Positions 29,944-38,750 of a stretch of DNA of 64,000 bases are shown here, in pieces (positions within the stretch are counted from its first letter, which is position 1; the number at the start of each line of letters is the position of its first letter). Position numbers and translations under genes: made by a program. The stretch is from a bacterium (lineage in GTDB: Bacteria; Bacillota; Bacilli; Lactobacillales; Streptococcaceae), in contig CAJNDO010000002.1 in the NCBI GenBank assembly GCA_905221545.1, positions 62,001 through 126,000 on the forward strand. The letters run 5' to 3'. The notes beneath the pieces are model-generated. The model was not told where the DNA came from, did no database searches, and saw only the letters and a program-made list of their open reading frames with translations.

Positions 29944-32900
29944 ATGGCAAGACGAAAAGATTTTTCTGAATTAACAAGAGTACAAATCCCAGCAGCTCTG
30001 CATTTGATGCGAATAGGTTATACCTATCTTTCTCGTAATAGTAAAGAAATTGAAGAAAGAGACCCAGATACCAATATTCTTGTATCTGTTTTTAAGGAGC
30101 AATTTTTAACGTTTAATAACTATTTAACAGATGAAGATTTTGAGAGAGAATTGGCCAATATCAAGCTGGAACTGGATCAAAATGATTTGGGGCGTTCCTT
30201 CTTTAAAAGGATACAGGGACAAGAAGGTGCTGTTTATATCGATTGGGAAAATCCTGAAGCCAATACCTTCCATCTGGCGCTTGAAGTTACTTGTCAAAAT
30301 GGACAAGATGAATTTCGTCCGGATATAGTTGTGTTTATCAATGGACTTCCCCTTTCTTATATCGAAGTTAAACAACCCAATGCTATCCGTGATGGAAAGA
30401 CAGGAATTCAGTCTGAACAGGACAGGACTAGATATCGTTTTGAAAATCGTAAGTTCCGTCGTTTTAACAATATTACCCAGTTGATAGCTCTATCTGACAA
30501 TTTGCCTTATATCAGTGGCCAAGGTCAACAAAAACAGGGTTCTTACTATGGTTCAAATGCCTATTCAAAAACCAAGTTTAATGCTTTCAAGGAAGAAAGA
30601 GAAGTCGATTTTTTGCATTCAATTGAACCTTTAAAAGATGAACAAATTGACTTCGTTCTTGAGGATGTGAAGCGTTTTGCTCTCAAATCTCAACCAGAAT
30701 TTACAACAAACATACAGCCCGACACTCCCTGCAATACTTTCCTATCATCTTTGTATCAAAAAGAACGCCTGCTTTTCATGCTTCGCTTTGGGCTGGTTTA
30801 TGTAGAAGAAGAAAGCAAGGAAGGTCAGATACAATTGCAGAAGCATGTCATGCGTTATCCGCAATACTTCGCTACAAGAGCTATCGAAGAAACCATCGCA
30901 AAAGGTGTCAAAAAAGGTGTTATCTGGCATACACAGGGCTCAGGTAAGACTGCCCTGGCTTTCTTCAATATCCGCTATCTGACCAATTATTTTTCAAAAC
31001 AGGGGATTGTTCCGCAGTTTTACTTTGTCGTTGATCGCTTGGATTTGGCAGACCAAGCCTTTAAGGAATTTACCAAAAGAGGTCTAAAAGTTAAGCGTAT
31101 CAACAATTCTAGAGAACTTAATCAAAAACAAGACGGCTATGATGTCGCCGTTGTCAATATTCAGAAGTTCAAAGATGATTCAGACCTGACCGACCGCTCT
31201 GGCTATGATCTCAATCGTCAAAATATCTACTTTATCGATGAAGCCCACCGCTCTTATAACGAACGAGGTTCCTATCTGCCAAATCTCTATCAGGCAGATA
31301 CCAATGCGATCAAGATTGCTCTGACAGGAACTCCTTTAATTACTTATAAGAAAGATGGTAAGACTAAGGAAAGCCATGCGACTACACGTGATATTTTTGG
31401 GGATTATATCCATAAATACTACTACAACCAGTCTATAGATGATGGTTTTACCTTGCGTTTGATGCGAGAAGATATCGAGACGTCCTATAAAGATAATCTC
31501 AGAGCAATTAATGAAGAAATCCAACGTGGTGATTTATCCAAAGAAGATATCTTTGCTCATCCGCACTATGTGGAACCTATGCTTGATTTTATTCTGGAGG
31601 ACTTTAATCGTGCGCGTGATTTGGTTTTTGATGATCAGACTATTGGTGGTATGATTGTCTGTGATTCGTCCAAGCAGGCGCGTGAGCTTGAAAAACAGTT
31701 AGAAGAAAGACGCAAAGCTGGAACAACCAACTTGACCTCTGCTCTTATCCTCCATGATGAGGGAGACAAGGAAGAGAAAAAGGAAAAGGTGGATGCCTAT
31801 AAGGAAGGTAAGATTGACCTCATTATCGTCTATTCGATGCTCTTGACAGGTTTTGATGCACCTCGTCTCAAGCGTCTCTATCTAGGTCGCAAGATTAAGG
31901 CTCATAACCTTCTCCAGACTTTGACTCGTGTGAATCGTCCTTACAAGGACTATCTCTTTGGTTATGTAGTTGATTTTGCGGATATTTCTAAAGAGTTTGA
32001 CAAGACTAATCGTGCTTATCTAGAAGAACTCAATCAAGAGTATGATACGACCCTGACTGGGGAAAATGGAGAGGATGTGTTTGGATCGCTCTTTGTGCCC
32101 GCGGAGGAAATTTCTCAGGAACTAAGCAAGACAGAGCGCATTCTCATGGACTATCCAACCTCTAATCTAGAGTTCTTTTCTCAATCAATTGATGATATCA
32201 AGGATAGAAAGCAACTAAATGAACTACGAAAAACCTTAGAATCGGTTAAGCAGTACTATAATATCGCCCGTCTCCTTGGATACGAAAACCTGCTCCAGCA
32301 GATTGATATCGGTCAGATTGCAACTCTGCTCAATGTCATCTCAAGACGTTTGCTGACCTTGTCACTGATAGATAAGCCAGATGATTTTTCTAGTCGCACC
32401 CTTTTAAATCTTGCCATGTCTGAGACCAGTTTTAGTTTTGTCAAGATTGCGGAGGAAGAACTTCGTCTAGCAGCCAATGACCTAGAAGATTTGAAGCGTC
32501 GAGTTGCTGGAGGCATCATAAAAGAGCGTGATGAGAAAGATCCTGAGTGGGTCTCTCTCTACGAAGAATTCCAGCGCATCATGAAAAAACACCTGATTCA
32601 TGGGCAAGAAGGCTACACTATGGAAAAGATCAAAGAAATTCAAAAAGAGTACGAAAACCTCTTTAAGTCAGTGGAAGATTATCATACTCATATGAGACGT
32701 TTGACGATGAATTTTGACGGAGATGAAATGGCAGCACGTTCCTATAAACACGTAACCAATTCGACTATGGTCAGTGATTTTCCTGCTATTTACCATGTTA
32801 TCAAGGAATCGAAAATCAGACTAGACCGTAAAATCGGTCAAAATCAAGGAGTACTAGATAACGAGGACTTTCTCAAGAAAATGATTCGAGAAGAAGCTCG

Positions 32901-33006
32901 GATTGAAATGAAAACCAACCAATCTGCAAGTAGTTTGACAAGACAGGATTTTAATTATATCGTCGAGTCGCTATTTGAAGGATATGAAGAGGAATACCAA
33001 CATTAA
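29944..33006 (+). CDS. hsdR: Type I restriction enzyme subunit R
   Basis: 1020 residues. Motor-nuclease subunit that translocates and cuts unmethylated foreign DNA. The N-terminal nuclease core has RPDIVVFINGLPLSYIEVK (about 126-144; D and ExK of the PD-(D/E)XK fold). Two helicase domains follow, with Walker A HTQGSGKTAL near 330, DEAH in YFIDEAHRSY near 430, and motif VI-like TLTRVNRPYKDY. The C-terminal part is helical. EcoR124-like (type IC) features at the N-terminus. It overlaps hsdM by one base. No frameshift, so the enzyme looks intact. Confidence 0.95.
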   Translation: MARRKDFSELTRVQIPAALHLMRIGYTYLSRNSKEIEERDPDTNILVSVFKEQFLTFNNYLTDEDFERELANIKLELDQNDLGRSFFKRIQGQEGAVYIDWENPEANTFHLALEVTCQNGQDEFRPDIVVFINGLPLSYIEVKQPNAIRDGKTGIQSEQDRTRYRFENRKFRRFNNITQLIALSDNLPYISGQGQQKQGSYYGSNAYSKTKFNAFKEEREVDFLHSIEPLKDEQIDFVLEDVKRFALKSQPEFTTNIQPDTPCNTFLSSLYQKERLLFMLRFGLVYVEEESKEGQIQLQKHVMRYPQYFATRAIEETIAKGVKKGVIWHTQGSGKTALAFFNIRYLTNYFSKQGIVPQFYFVVDRLDLADQAFKEFTKRGLKVKRINNSRELNQKQDGYDVAVVNIQKFKDDSDLTDRSGYDLNRQNIYFIDEAHRSYNERGSYLPNLYQADTNAIKIALTGTPLITYKKDGKTKESHATTRDIFGDYIHKYYYNQSIDDGFTLRLMREDIETSYKDNLRAINEEIQRGDLSKEDIFAHPHYVEPMLDFILEDFNRARDLVFDDQTIGGMIVCDSSKQARELEKQLEERRKAGTTNLTSALILHDEGDKEEKKEKVDAYKEGKIDLIIVYSMLLTGFDAPRLKRLYLGRKIKAHNLLQTLTRVNRPYKDYLFGYVVDFADISKEFDKTNRAYLEELNQEYDTTLTGENGEDVFGSLFVPAEEISQELSKTERILMDYPTSNLEFFSQSIDDIKDRKQLNELRKTLESVKQYYNIARLLGYENLLQQIDIGQIATLLNVISRRLLTLSLIDKPDDFSSRTLLNLAMSETSFSFVKIAEEELRLAANDLEDLKRRVAGGIIKERDEKDPEWVSLYEEFQRIMKKHLIHGQEGYTMEKIKEIQKEYENLFKSVEDYHTHMRRLTMNFDGDEMAARSYKHVTNSTMVSDFPAIYHVIKESKIRLDRKIGQNQGVLDNEDFLKKMIREEARIEMKTNQSASSLTRQDFNYIVESLFEGYEEEYQH

Positions 33007-34610
33007 TGAATGAAACATATAAAGTCCAAGTCCAAGACTTGGTAGATGATTTGAAAGCAGTCTTTACCCATGCGGGACTAGGAGGGGAAGCGGGTGAGTA
33101 CAAACTCCTCACCCAGTCCTTCCTCTACAAATTTTTAAATGATAAGTTTTTATATCAAGCCAAGGTGCTGGATGAATCCAACACTTATGAAAACTTGTTG
33201 GCAATGAGTGGAGATGACTATGACTGGCTCTTGGAGGATATCGGTACCAGTACAGCTTGGCTCAAGCCAGAGCAGTTGATCGAATCCCTCCACCGTCAGC
33301 AAAATGAAGCGACTTTCTACGAGACTTTTGAAAATACCCTCAACCAAATCGCCATCGACAATAACGATATTTTTTCGGTTCATACGGACGGCGATACGGC
33401 CATTCGTCTCTTTGATGAGCGCTTGATTACGGATACCATTTCAGATAGTAGTAAGCGCAACGAGGTGGCAAAAGCTATCATTAATCTCCTTGCGCGCGTC
33501 AAGTTTGATGAGACCATCTTTTCACAAGGCTTCGACTTTTTCTCTACTCTCTTTGAGTACATGATCAAGGACTACAACAAAGATGGTGGTGGTAAGTACG
33601 CTGAGTACTACACGCCTCACTCTGTGGCTAAGATTATCGCTGATATCCTTGTGGGGAATGACCAACCATCAAACGTGCGCATCTATGATCCTTCTGCTGG
33701 TTCTGGAACCTTGCTTATGAACCTGGCTAGTCGTATCGGTGTGGATAAGACCACTGTTTATAGTCAGGATATCTCGCAAAAATCATCTAATCTTCTCCGT
33801 CTCAATCTGATTTTGAATGGCCTCCAACACTCCATCCATAATATCGTACAGGGAAATACTATCATCGCTAACCGTCATCCTGAAAAAATGGACTATATCG
33901 TGTCGAACCCTCCTTTCAAGCTAGATTTTTCAGAGTGGCGCGACCGAGTGGAAAGCTTGCCAGAAGCCAGTGAGCGTTTCTTTGCAGGAGTGCCAAAAGT
34001 TCCAGCCAAGTCTAAGGATAAGATGGCGATTTACGAGCTCTTTGTTCAGCATATCATCTACTCCTTGAAGCCAGATGGTCAAGCAGCCGTTGTCTTGCCA
34101 ACAGGATTTATCACTGCCCAGTCAGGGATTGATAAGGCCATCCGTCAACACTTGGTGGACAATCAAATGCTGGCTGGTGTCGTTTCCATGCCGTCCAATA
34201 TCTTTGCGACGACAGGTACCAACGTCTCCATCCTCTTTATCGATAAGAAAAATAAGGGCGATGTCGTCCTTATCGATGCCTCAAACCTCGGAACCAAGGT
34301 CAAGGAAGGCAAGAACCAAAAGACCGTGCTCTCTCCTGAGGAAGAGCAGAAGATCGTCGAGACCTTTATCAAGAAAGAAGCCGTCGAGGACTTTTCTGTC
34401 ACCGTCTCTTATGAGGAAATCAAGGAGAAAAACTACTCTCTTAGCGCAGGTCAATACTTTGACATCAAGATAGACTATGTGGATATCACAGCAGACGAGT
34501 TTGAAGCCAAGATGACCGCCTTTCAAAACAAACTCTCTGACCTCTTCCAGCAATCGCATGCACTTGAGCAGGAGATTGAAGAGCAGATGAAGGGGGTGAA
34601 GTATGAGTGA
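33006..34610 (+). CDS. hsdM: Type I restriction-modification methyltransferase subunit M
   Basis: 534 residues. Adenine-N6 methyltransferase, works as M2S with HsdS for protection and M2R2S for restriction. An N-terminal helical domain precedes SAM motif I DPSAGSGTLLMNL (near 228) and the catalytic motif IV NPPF (near 301). The C-terminal region is a long helix that contacts HsdS (FQQSHALEQEIEEQM). The stop overlaps the hsdS start by eight bases. Confidence 0.96.
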   Translation: MNETYKVQVQDLVDDLKAVFTHAGLGGEAGEYKLLTQSFLYKFLNDKFLYQAKVLDESNTYENLLAMSGDDYDWLLEDIGTSTAWLKPEQLIESLHRQQNEATFYETFENTLNQIAIDNNDIFSVHTDGDTAIRLFDERLITDTISDSSKRNEVAKAIINLLARVKFDETIFSQGFDFFSTLFEYMIKDYNKDGGGKYAEYYTPHSVAKIIADILVGNDQPSNVRIYDPSAGSGTLLMNLASRIGVDKTTVYSQDISQKSSNLLRLNLILNGLQHSIHNIVQGNTIIANRHPEKMDYIVSNPPFKLDFSEWRDRVESLPEASERFFAGVPKVPAKSKDKMAIYELFVQHIIYSLKPDGQAAVVLPTGFITAQSGIDKAIRQHLVDNQMLAGVVSMPSNIFATTGTNVSILFIDKKNKGDVVLIDASNLGTKVKEGKNQKTVLSPEEEQKIVETFIKKEAVEDFSVTVSYEEIKEKNYSLSAGQYFDIKIDYVDITADEFEAKMTAFQNKLSDLFQQSHALEQEIEEQMKGVKYE

Positions 34611-35811
34611 GAAACTTAGTGATGTTGTAACAATAATTAGTGGAGGAACTCCAAAAACAAGTGTAAAAGAATTTTGGGATGGAGACATTGATTGGTTAGC
34701 TGTAGCAGATTTTAATTCATCAAATCGCTATGTTAGTTCTGCATCTAAAAAAATTACTGAGTTAGGTTTGAACAATAGTAATACAAAAATGTTAGAAAAA
34801 GGCGATTTGATAATTTCTGCTAGAGGAACAGTTGGAGCAATTGCTCAGTTAACTAAACCTATGGCATTCAACCAATCGTGTTTTGGATTACGAGGGAAGA
34901 AAAATAAGTTAGATACAGATTATTTATATTATTGGCTTAAAAATTATGTTGATGTTCTACTTAACAAAAGTCAAGGAAGTGTATTTAACACTATAAATTT
35001 ATCAACATTTGATGATATTAAAATTGAACTCCCTAATATTGCTGATCAGCGTAAAATCTCTAACTTCTTAACTTTGTTAGATGATAAAATCCAAATCAAC
35101 AACCAAATCAATCAAGAGTTGGAAGCCATGGCTAAGACCCTCTATGACTACTGGTTTGTGCAGTTTGATTTTCCAGACCAGAATGGTAAACCCTATAAAT
35201 CATCAGGTGGAAAGATGGTCTATAACCCAGAACTCAAACGCGAAATCCCAGAAGGGTGGGGAGTGGAGAAGTTGAAGTATTTTTCTAAATATGTTTCTGA
35301 TAAAGTTGAATCCTCTGAACTAAATATAGAAAATTATGTAGGAACTGATAATATGATTGTAGATATGGGTGGAATTGAATTGACTACATCATTTCCTAAG
35401 TCAGGAACTTCAACTAAATACTCTATAGGAGATATTCTAATTTCAAATATTCGCCCCTATTTTAAAAAGATTTGGCTAAGTGATAGAGTAGGTGGCTGTA
35501 GTTCAGATGTACTTTGTATTAGGACGAAAAAAATAGTTTCTAGAGAATTTGTTTTTGCGACTCTTGCCAGAGATGATTTTTTTAACTATGACGTAGCAGG
35601 TTCTAAAGGGTCAAAAATGCCTAGAGGTGATAAAAAACATATTATGGAGTATCCAATAGTATTTGATTTTGAAATTGCAGATCGATTTTCTAAAATAGTT
35701 AGACCTATATACGAAGCAGTACATAAAAATTATATTCAAAACCAAGAACTAACCCAACTCCGCGATTGGCTCTTGCCAATGCTGATGAATGGACAAGTGA
35801 AGGTAGAGTAG
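34603..35811 (+). CDS. hsdS: Type I restriction-modification specificity subunit S
   Basis: 402 residues with two target-recognition domains (about 1-150 and 205-375), each reading one half of a bipartite target, separated by a conserved helical spacer (INNQINQELEAMAKTLYDYW, about 163-183) and closed by a C-terminal counterpart (QNQELTQLRDWLLPM). The recognition domains are conspicuously AT-rich while the spacer and C-terminal repeat have normal composition, the usual mark of domain swapping. No recombinase or second hsdS copy is nearby, so no inversion-based switching is expected from this locus. Target sequence cannot be read from the protein. Confidence 0.94.
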   Translation: MSEKLSDVVTIISGGTPKTSVKEFWDGDIDWLAVADFNSSNRYVSSASKKITELGLNNSNTKMLEKGDLIISARGTVGAIAQLTKPMAFNQSCFGLRGKKNKLDTDYLYYWLKNYVDVLLNKSQGSVFNTINLSTFDDIKIELPNIADQRKISNFLTLLDDKIQINNQINQELEAMAKTLYDYWFVQFDFPDQNGKPYKSSGGKMVYNPELKREIPEGWGVEKLKYFSKYVSDKVESSELNIENYVGTDNMIVDMGGIELTTSFPKSGTSTKYSIGDILISNIRPYFKKIWLSDRVGGCSSDVLCIRTKKIVSREFVFATLARDDFFNYDVAGSKGSKMPRGDKKHIMEYPIVFDFEIADRFSKIVRPIYEAVHKNYIQNQELTQLRDWLLPMLMNGQVKVE

Positions 35812-35861
35812 AGGAAATAGCAGTTAGAATTATAAAGTTGAAAGAATTTGAGGGCAAATAA

Positions 35862-36695
35862 ATGTCAGAGCTTACTTTTTCTATATGGAAACCATTTATT
35901 AAAAGTGAAAAAAGAGGAGAGAAGTGGTTGCAGCCTATTTTAAAGACTTTTGATAAGTTGAACCCATGTGATTTAAAACACGAAAAAGGGTTATATCATC
36001 TAGAGGTTGATAAAAATAAGCATTATGTTTTTTTAGTTATAGAATCTGGAAAGTTAGAACCTAGAGATACTACTGTAACGGACTACTATACAAATCAAAA
36101 ACGCGAAAATCCTAAATCAGAAACAGAGCTGGAGTTTTTGAAGCAATTCTTTGTCTTATTCGATTTAGATAATAATTTATTGTATTTTTCGGATGTGAGA
36201 CACCGTAATTTGCTAGAAAAAATTCTTAAAGATACGACAGGGATTGAGTTTAGTATAAAAGGTTTTTACGAAGATAAAGAGGAATTTTTAAAAATATTAT
36301 CTAGTGTCGATGAAATTCAGTTTACTTCAAAAGATGATATTTTTTCAACTTTATCACAAAAACGCGAAGCTTTATATGATTTATTCGAAACTGATGGTTT
36401 AGAAGATATAACTCTGAACGTAAAGCTCTCTAGTATGAAAATAACTAAAATCAAAAAGTTTCTCAGAAGCATTGTAAAAGGGTCTGAGGATCATCAACTT
36501 TCTGGTATCTTAATTAGAGGAAACGATGATGCTGGATTTGAACATGTGTTTAACCGTGGTACGTTTATCAAAAAGATTTCAATTAATGCCGAGAAACAAC
36601 AGGCAACTGGGAAATTTTTAGGTTCGGAGTTAAAAGATATTTTGCTCAAAGAAATAGAGAGTTTGTCAAATGAGAAAGTTACGAAGAAAAGATAG
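35862..36695 (+). CDS. Unrecognised soluble protein of an hsd-linked two-gene module
   Basis: 277 residues, start ATG 35862 after GAGGGC. I do not recognise the family. It has no signal peptide or membrane helix. An N-terminal half rich in beta-type segments (YHLEVDKNKHYVFLVIESGK, about 43-62) is followed by a region with DVRHRNLLEKILKD and a C-terminal KIKKFLRSIVKGSEDHQLSG stretch, then LIRGNDDAGFEHVFNRG and a last helix. It is very AT-rich compared with hsdR and hsdM. The next gene, a small membrane protein, overlaps it by 26 bases, so the two form a module. A soluble protein of about 300 residues paired with a four-helix protein recalls the Kiwa defence pair (KwaB/KwaA), but order and sequence do not prove it. 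Confidence 0.7.
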   Translation: MSELTFSIWKPFIKSEKRGEKWLQPILKTFDKLNPCDLKHEKGLYHLEVDKNKHYVFLVIESGKLEPRDTTVTDYYTNQKRENPKSETELEFLKQFFVLFDLDNNLLYFSDVRHRNLLEKILKDTTGIEFSIKGFYEDKEEFLKILSSVDEIQFTSKDDIFSTLSQKREALYDLFETDGLEDITLNVKLSSMKITKIKKFLRSIVKGSEDHQLSGILIRGNDDAGFEHVFNRGTFIKKISINAEKQQATGKFLGSELKDILLKEIESLSNEKVTKKR

Positions 36696-37083
36696 AATTG
36701 TTTCTGGTGGTATTTTAGTAGTAAGTCTGTTTGTATCATATTTATTAAGGGACTATGTGCTACTAAATCGTAGTGATACGGTATCTTTTATTTCTGTAAT
36801 CACGGGGTTCTTACTTTCTGCTATTGCTATACTGTATTCTTCTCCTATGAGGTCTGTTTTATATGATAAAAAATCAAAGATTTATTCATCAAAATGGGAA
36901 GAAATAATTGTTAGGTATTTCTATACGTTTGTAGTTAGTTTACTTTATATGATGGAGTTATCTTTAGGTATTAATTGTATTCCAAATTTTATAAATGTAG
37001 GTTTTTTACTAAGTATTGTAATTATAATAATTGTAGTTACTAAAGGATTGTTTAAATTGCTTCTAGTTGAGATAAATGATTAA
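36670..37083 (+). CDS. Small four-helix membrane protein of the hsd-linked module
   Basis: 137 residues starting within the end of the previous gene. Four likely membrane helices: about residues 10-31 (IVSGGILVVSLFVSYLL), 38-58, 83-103 and 108-132 (a run of Val/Ile). A basic N-terminus (MRKLRRKDR) should stay in the cytoplasm. No catalytic motif is visible. The overlap and matching AT-richness argue that it functions with the 277-residue protein. Membrane effector or sensor in an abortive-infection-like system is a reasonable hypothesis, not shown. Confidence 0.65.
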   Translation: MRKLRRKDRIVSGGILVVSLFVSYLLRDYVLLNRSDTVSFISVITGFLLSAIAILYSSPMRSVLYDKKSKIYSSKWEEIIVRYFYTFVVSLLYMMELSLGINCIPNFINVGFLLSIVIIIIVVTKGLFKLLLVEIND

Positions 37084-37181
37084 ATTTTTTGAATTCAATT
37101 TTATATCTGGTTAATCTTAGAAACTATTCTCAAGTCCCATAAAAATCGAAATCCTAAAAATAGAGGAGGTCAGCAATCACT

Positions 37182-37454
37182 ATGAGTAATAAAATTGTGG
37201 AATACAAAGACCTGATTGCTTTTCATCCAGGTCAGTACGTTGAAGAGTTGATTGAAGATTATAACCTAACGCAGAAAGAATTTGCGGAGCGTTTAGGAAT
37301 TTCTGAAATGAAGCTCTATAAATTAGTGAATGGTGAGGAATCAATTAGTAATGATATTGCTCGGAAGTTAGCAAAGATTACTAACATTTCGATAATAACT
37401 TGGCTCAATCTTCAAAATGCCTACGATGTAAAAATTGCGGAAATCATAGAGTAA
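37182..37454 (+). CDS. Orphan HigA-like helix-turn-helix protein
   Basis: 90 residues behind a strong GAGGAGGT site. FHPGQYVEELIEDYNLTQKEFAERLG is the signature layout of HigA/VapI antitoxins, with the HTH about residues 28-55 and a C-terminal helix. Such antitoxins normally pair with a RelE-type toxin upstream; none is present, the neighbour being a membrane protein 99 bases away. It may be a relic of a lost toxin pair, a regulator of the upstream module, or of the downstream operon whose promoter begins at its own stop codon. Confidence 0.75.
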   Translation: MSNKIVEYKDLIAFHPGQYVEELIEDYNLTQKEFAERLGISEMKLYKLVNGEESISNDIARKLAKITNISIITWLNLQNAYDVKIAEIIE

Positions 37455-37457
37455 ACA

Positions 37458-37466
37458 TGGTATAAT
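37458..37466 (+). promoter_or_regulatory. Extended -10 promoter producing a leaderless mRNA
   Basis: TGg plus TATAAT at 37461-37466. A start seven bases past the -10 falls at 37473-37474, where the ATG of the DUF1722 gene begins. There is no room for a ribosome binding site, and none is visible. Confidence 0.65.
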
Positions 37467-37473
37467 CTCAAAT

Positions 37474-37878
37474 ATGAATAATAACAACCAACGTGCTCTT
37501 TGTCAGCAACTCTGGGCGAGAAACAAATACCTCGTTTTGAGTCATTCCAGCAATATTTACAATGAGATCCGCCAATACTTGAAGAATGAAGAGGTGGAGG
37601 TAAGTCATGTTCAAGAACTGATCGATCGTGCTTGTCAGATTCCAGAACACAGGGGGCAGGTTTGCAATGCCTTTCAGCATATTTGGGGCTATTTCAAAAA
37701 GAAAGCGACAGATGTTGAGCGTAAGGACTATATGATCTTGCTGAATCGCTACCGCTTTGGTCAGGCTTCTAAGGAAGATGTGATTGCGAAAACCAGAGAC
37801 CTGCTGGGAAACTATCCAAATACCTACTTGCAACATTCGACCTTACTGAAAGGAGACACCCATGAGACTTTGGCATGA
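37474..37878 (+). CDS. DUF1722/YbgA-family protein
   Basis: 134 residues. ARNKYLVLSHSSNIYNEI and LLNRYRFGQASKEDVIAKTRDLL with HSTLL near the end match the layout of YbgA-like DUF1722 proteins. Biochemical function is not established; in some bacteria this domain is found with photolyase genes, suggesting a DNA-repair link. The start codon is at the predicted transcription start, so the mRNA should be leaderless. The end overlaps the next gene by 17 bases, pointing to a two-gene operon. Confidence 0.75.
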   Translation: MNNNNQRALCQQLWARNKYLVLSHSSNIYNEIRQYLKNEEVEVSHVQELIDRACQIPEHRGQVCNAFQHIWGYFKKKATDVERKDYMILLNRYRFGQASKEDVIAKTRDLLGNYPNTYLQHSTLLKGDTHETLA

Positions 37879-38227
37879 GGCTTTGATTTCACAACTTCCC
37901 CGTCCTCAACTTTTGGGGCAACATCGAGAGTGTTGCGCCCTACGTGGCAATGGCTGGGGTAGAAAGCATGCGACGGTTGACTATGTCTTTACCTACTCGC
38001 CCTATCGTCTCTATGCTTATCATCGCTTGATCATGGAGGAGATGGCTGACCGTGGCTACAATGTCAGTCCAGAGTGGCTGGCCAAGAACTACCGTGGTAA
38101 GACTTGCCCTCCTTATGAGGATTTAGCAGAGGAGAAGTTGACTAGTCCTATATATAGCGAACATGACGATGCCTACTATGAGGAGTGTCTGGCTAATCTC
38201 CGTGAGAAGGGGATTGAGTTGGAGTAA
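37862..38227 (+). CDS. T4 endonuclease V-like (pyrimidine dimer glycosylase) protein
   Basis: 121 residues, ATG 37862 behind AAAGGAGAC. LISQLPRPQLLGQHREC at the N-terminus and LIMEEMADRGYNVSPEW in the middle parallel T4 DenV. Glu at position 23 coincides with the catalytic Glu23 of T4 endonuclease V. However residue 2 is Arg, whereas T4 uses the free amino group of Thr2 as nucleophile after Met removal; Met is not normally removed before Arg. So the activity could differ from the phage enzyme. Co-transcribed with the DUF1722 gene, consistent with a repair function. A strong terminator follows. Confidence 0.75.
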   Translation: MRLWHEALISQLPRPQLLGQHRECCALRGNGWGRKHATVDYVFTYSPYRLYAYHRLIMEEMADRGYNVSPEWLAKNYRGKTCPPYEDLAEEKLTSPIYSEHDDAYYEECLANLREKGIELE

Positions 38228-38286
38228 TAGTAAGGATTATCTCTAATTTAGAATTTTTCCCGTAATTTTTTTCGAATAATAAAGAT

Positions 38287-38320
38287 GAGACCTTTAGAAT
38301 TTTTCTAAGGTCTTCTTTTT
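38287..38320 (+). terminator. Strong intrinsic terminator after the repair-type operon
   Basis: GACCTTTAGAA (38289-38299) and TTCTAAGGTC (38303-38312) pair, followed by TTCTTTTT. Confidence 0.85.
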
Positions 38321-38333
38321 ATAAATGTTAGGA

Positions 38334-38362
38334 TTTACTTTTAATAACTTTTGAGTTATAAT
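38334..38362 (+). promoter_or_regulatory. Promoter of the higBA pair
   Basis: TTTACT (38334-38339), 17-base spacer, TATAAT (38357-38362). The toxin start is about 20 bases downstream, with AGAGGT between. Confidence 0.65.
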
Positions 38363-38384
38363 TAAATTAGAAAGAGGTTGCTTG

Positions 38385-38750
38385 GTGCATACGATTTACT
38401 TCTATATGGACAAAAATGGAAACGAGCCAGTTTTGGATTATATGAGAGAATTGGCTAGTCAGAAAAGTAAGGATAGTCGCATCAAACTCAATAAACTAAA
38501 TGACTATATCGAGTTGCTTAGTCAGCATGGGACGAGAGCTGGGGAACCCTATATCAAACATTTGGAAGATGAGATTTGGGAACTAAGACCACTGAGAGAT
38601 CGAATTTTATTTGTAGCATGGGTTGATGGTAGTTTTGTTCTTTTACATCATTTTTTCAAAAAGACTCAGAAAACTCCTAGAAGAGAGATTGAAAAAGCCA
38701 AGCGTGAACTGAAGGACTTAAAAGAAAGAGGGTTAAGTAATGAAGAATAG
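38385..38750 (+). CDS. higB: HigB-type toxin (RelE/ParE superfamily, Gp49-like)
   Basis: 121 residues from GTG 38385 (reads [12 protein letters not shown]); AGAGGT is well placed for it, and a TTG three bases earlier is less likely. RelE-fold toxins of this type cut mRNA on the ribosome. Typical features: PVLDYMREL at the start, [21 protein letters not shown] in the core and the basic [19 protein letters not shown] tail holding the active-site side chains. Toxin-first order with the antitoxin gene overlapping by 11 bases is the HigBA arrangement. Confidence 0.85.
   Translation: MHTIYFYMDKNGNEPVLDYMRELASQKSKDSRIKLNKLNDYIELLSQHGTRAGEPYIKHLEDEIWELRPLRDRILFVAWVDGSFVLLHHFFKKTQKTPRREIEKAKRELKDLKERGLSNEE

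Noticed and set aside
34603..35811. Phase-variable hsdS by inversion
   Set aside because: No recombinase, no second hsdS copy and no inverted repeats were seen in or near the operon.
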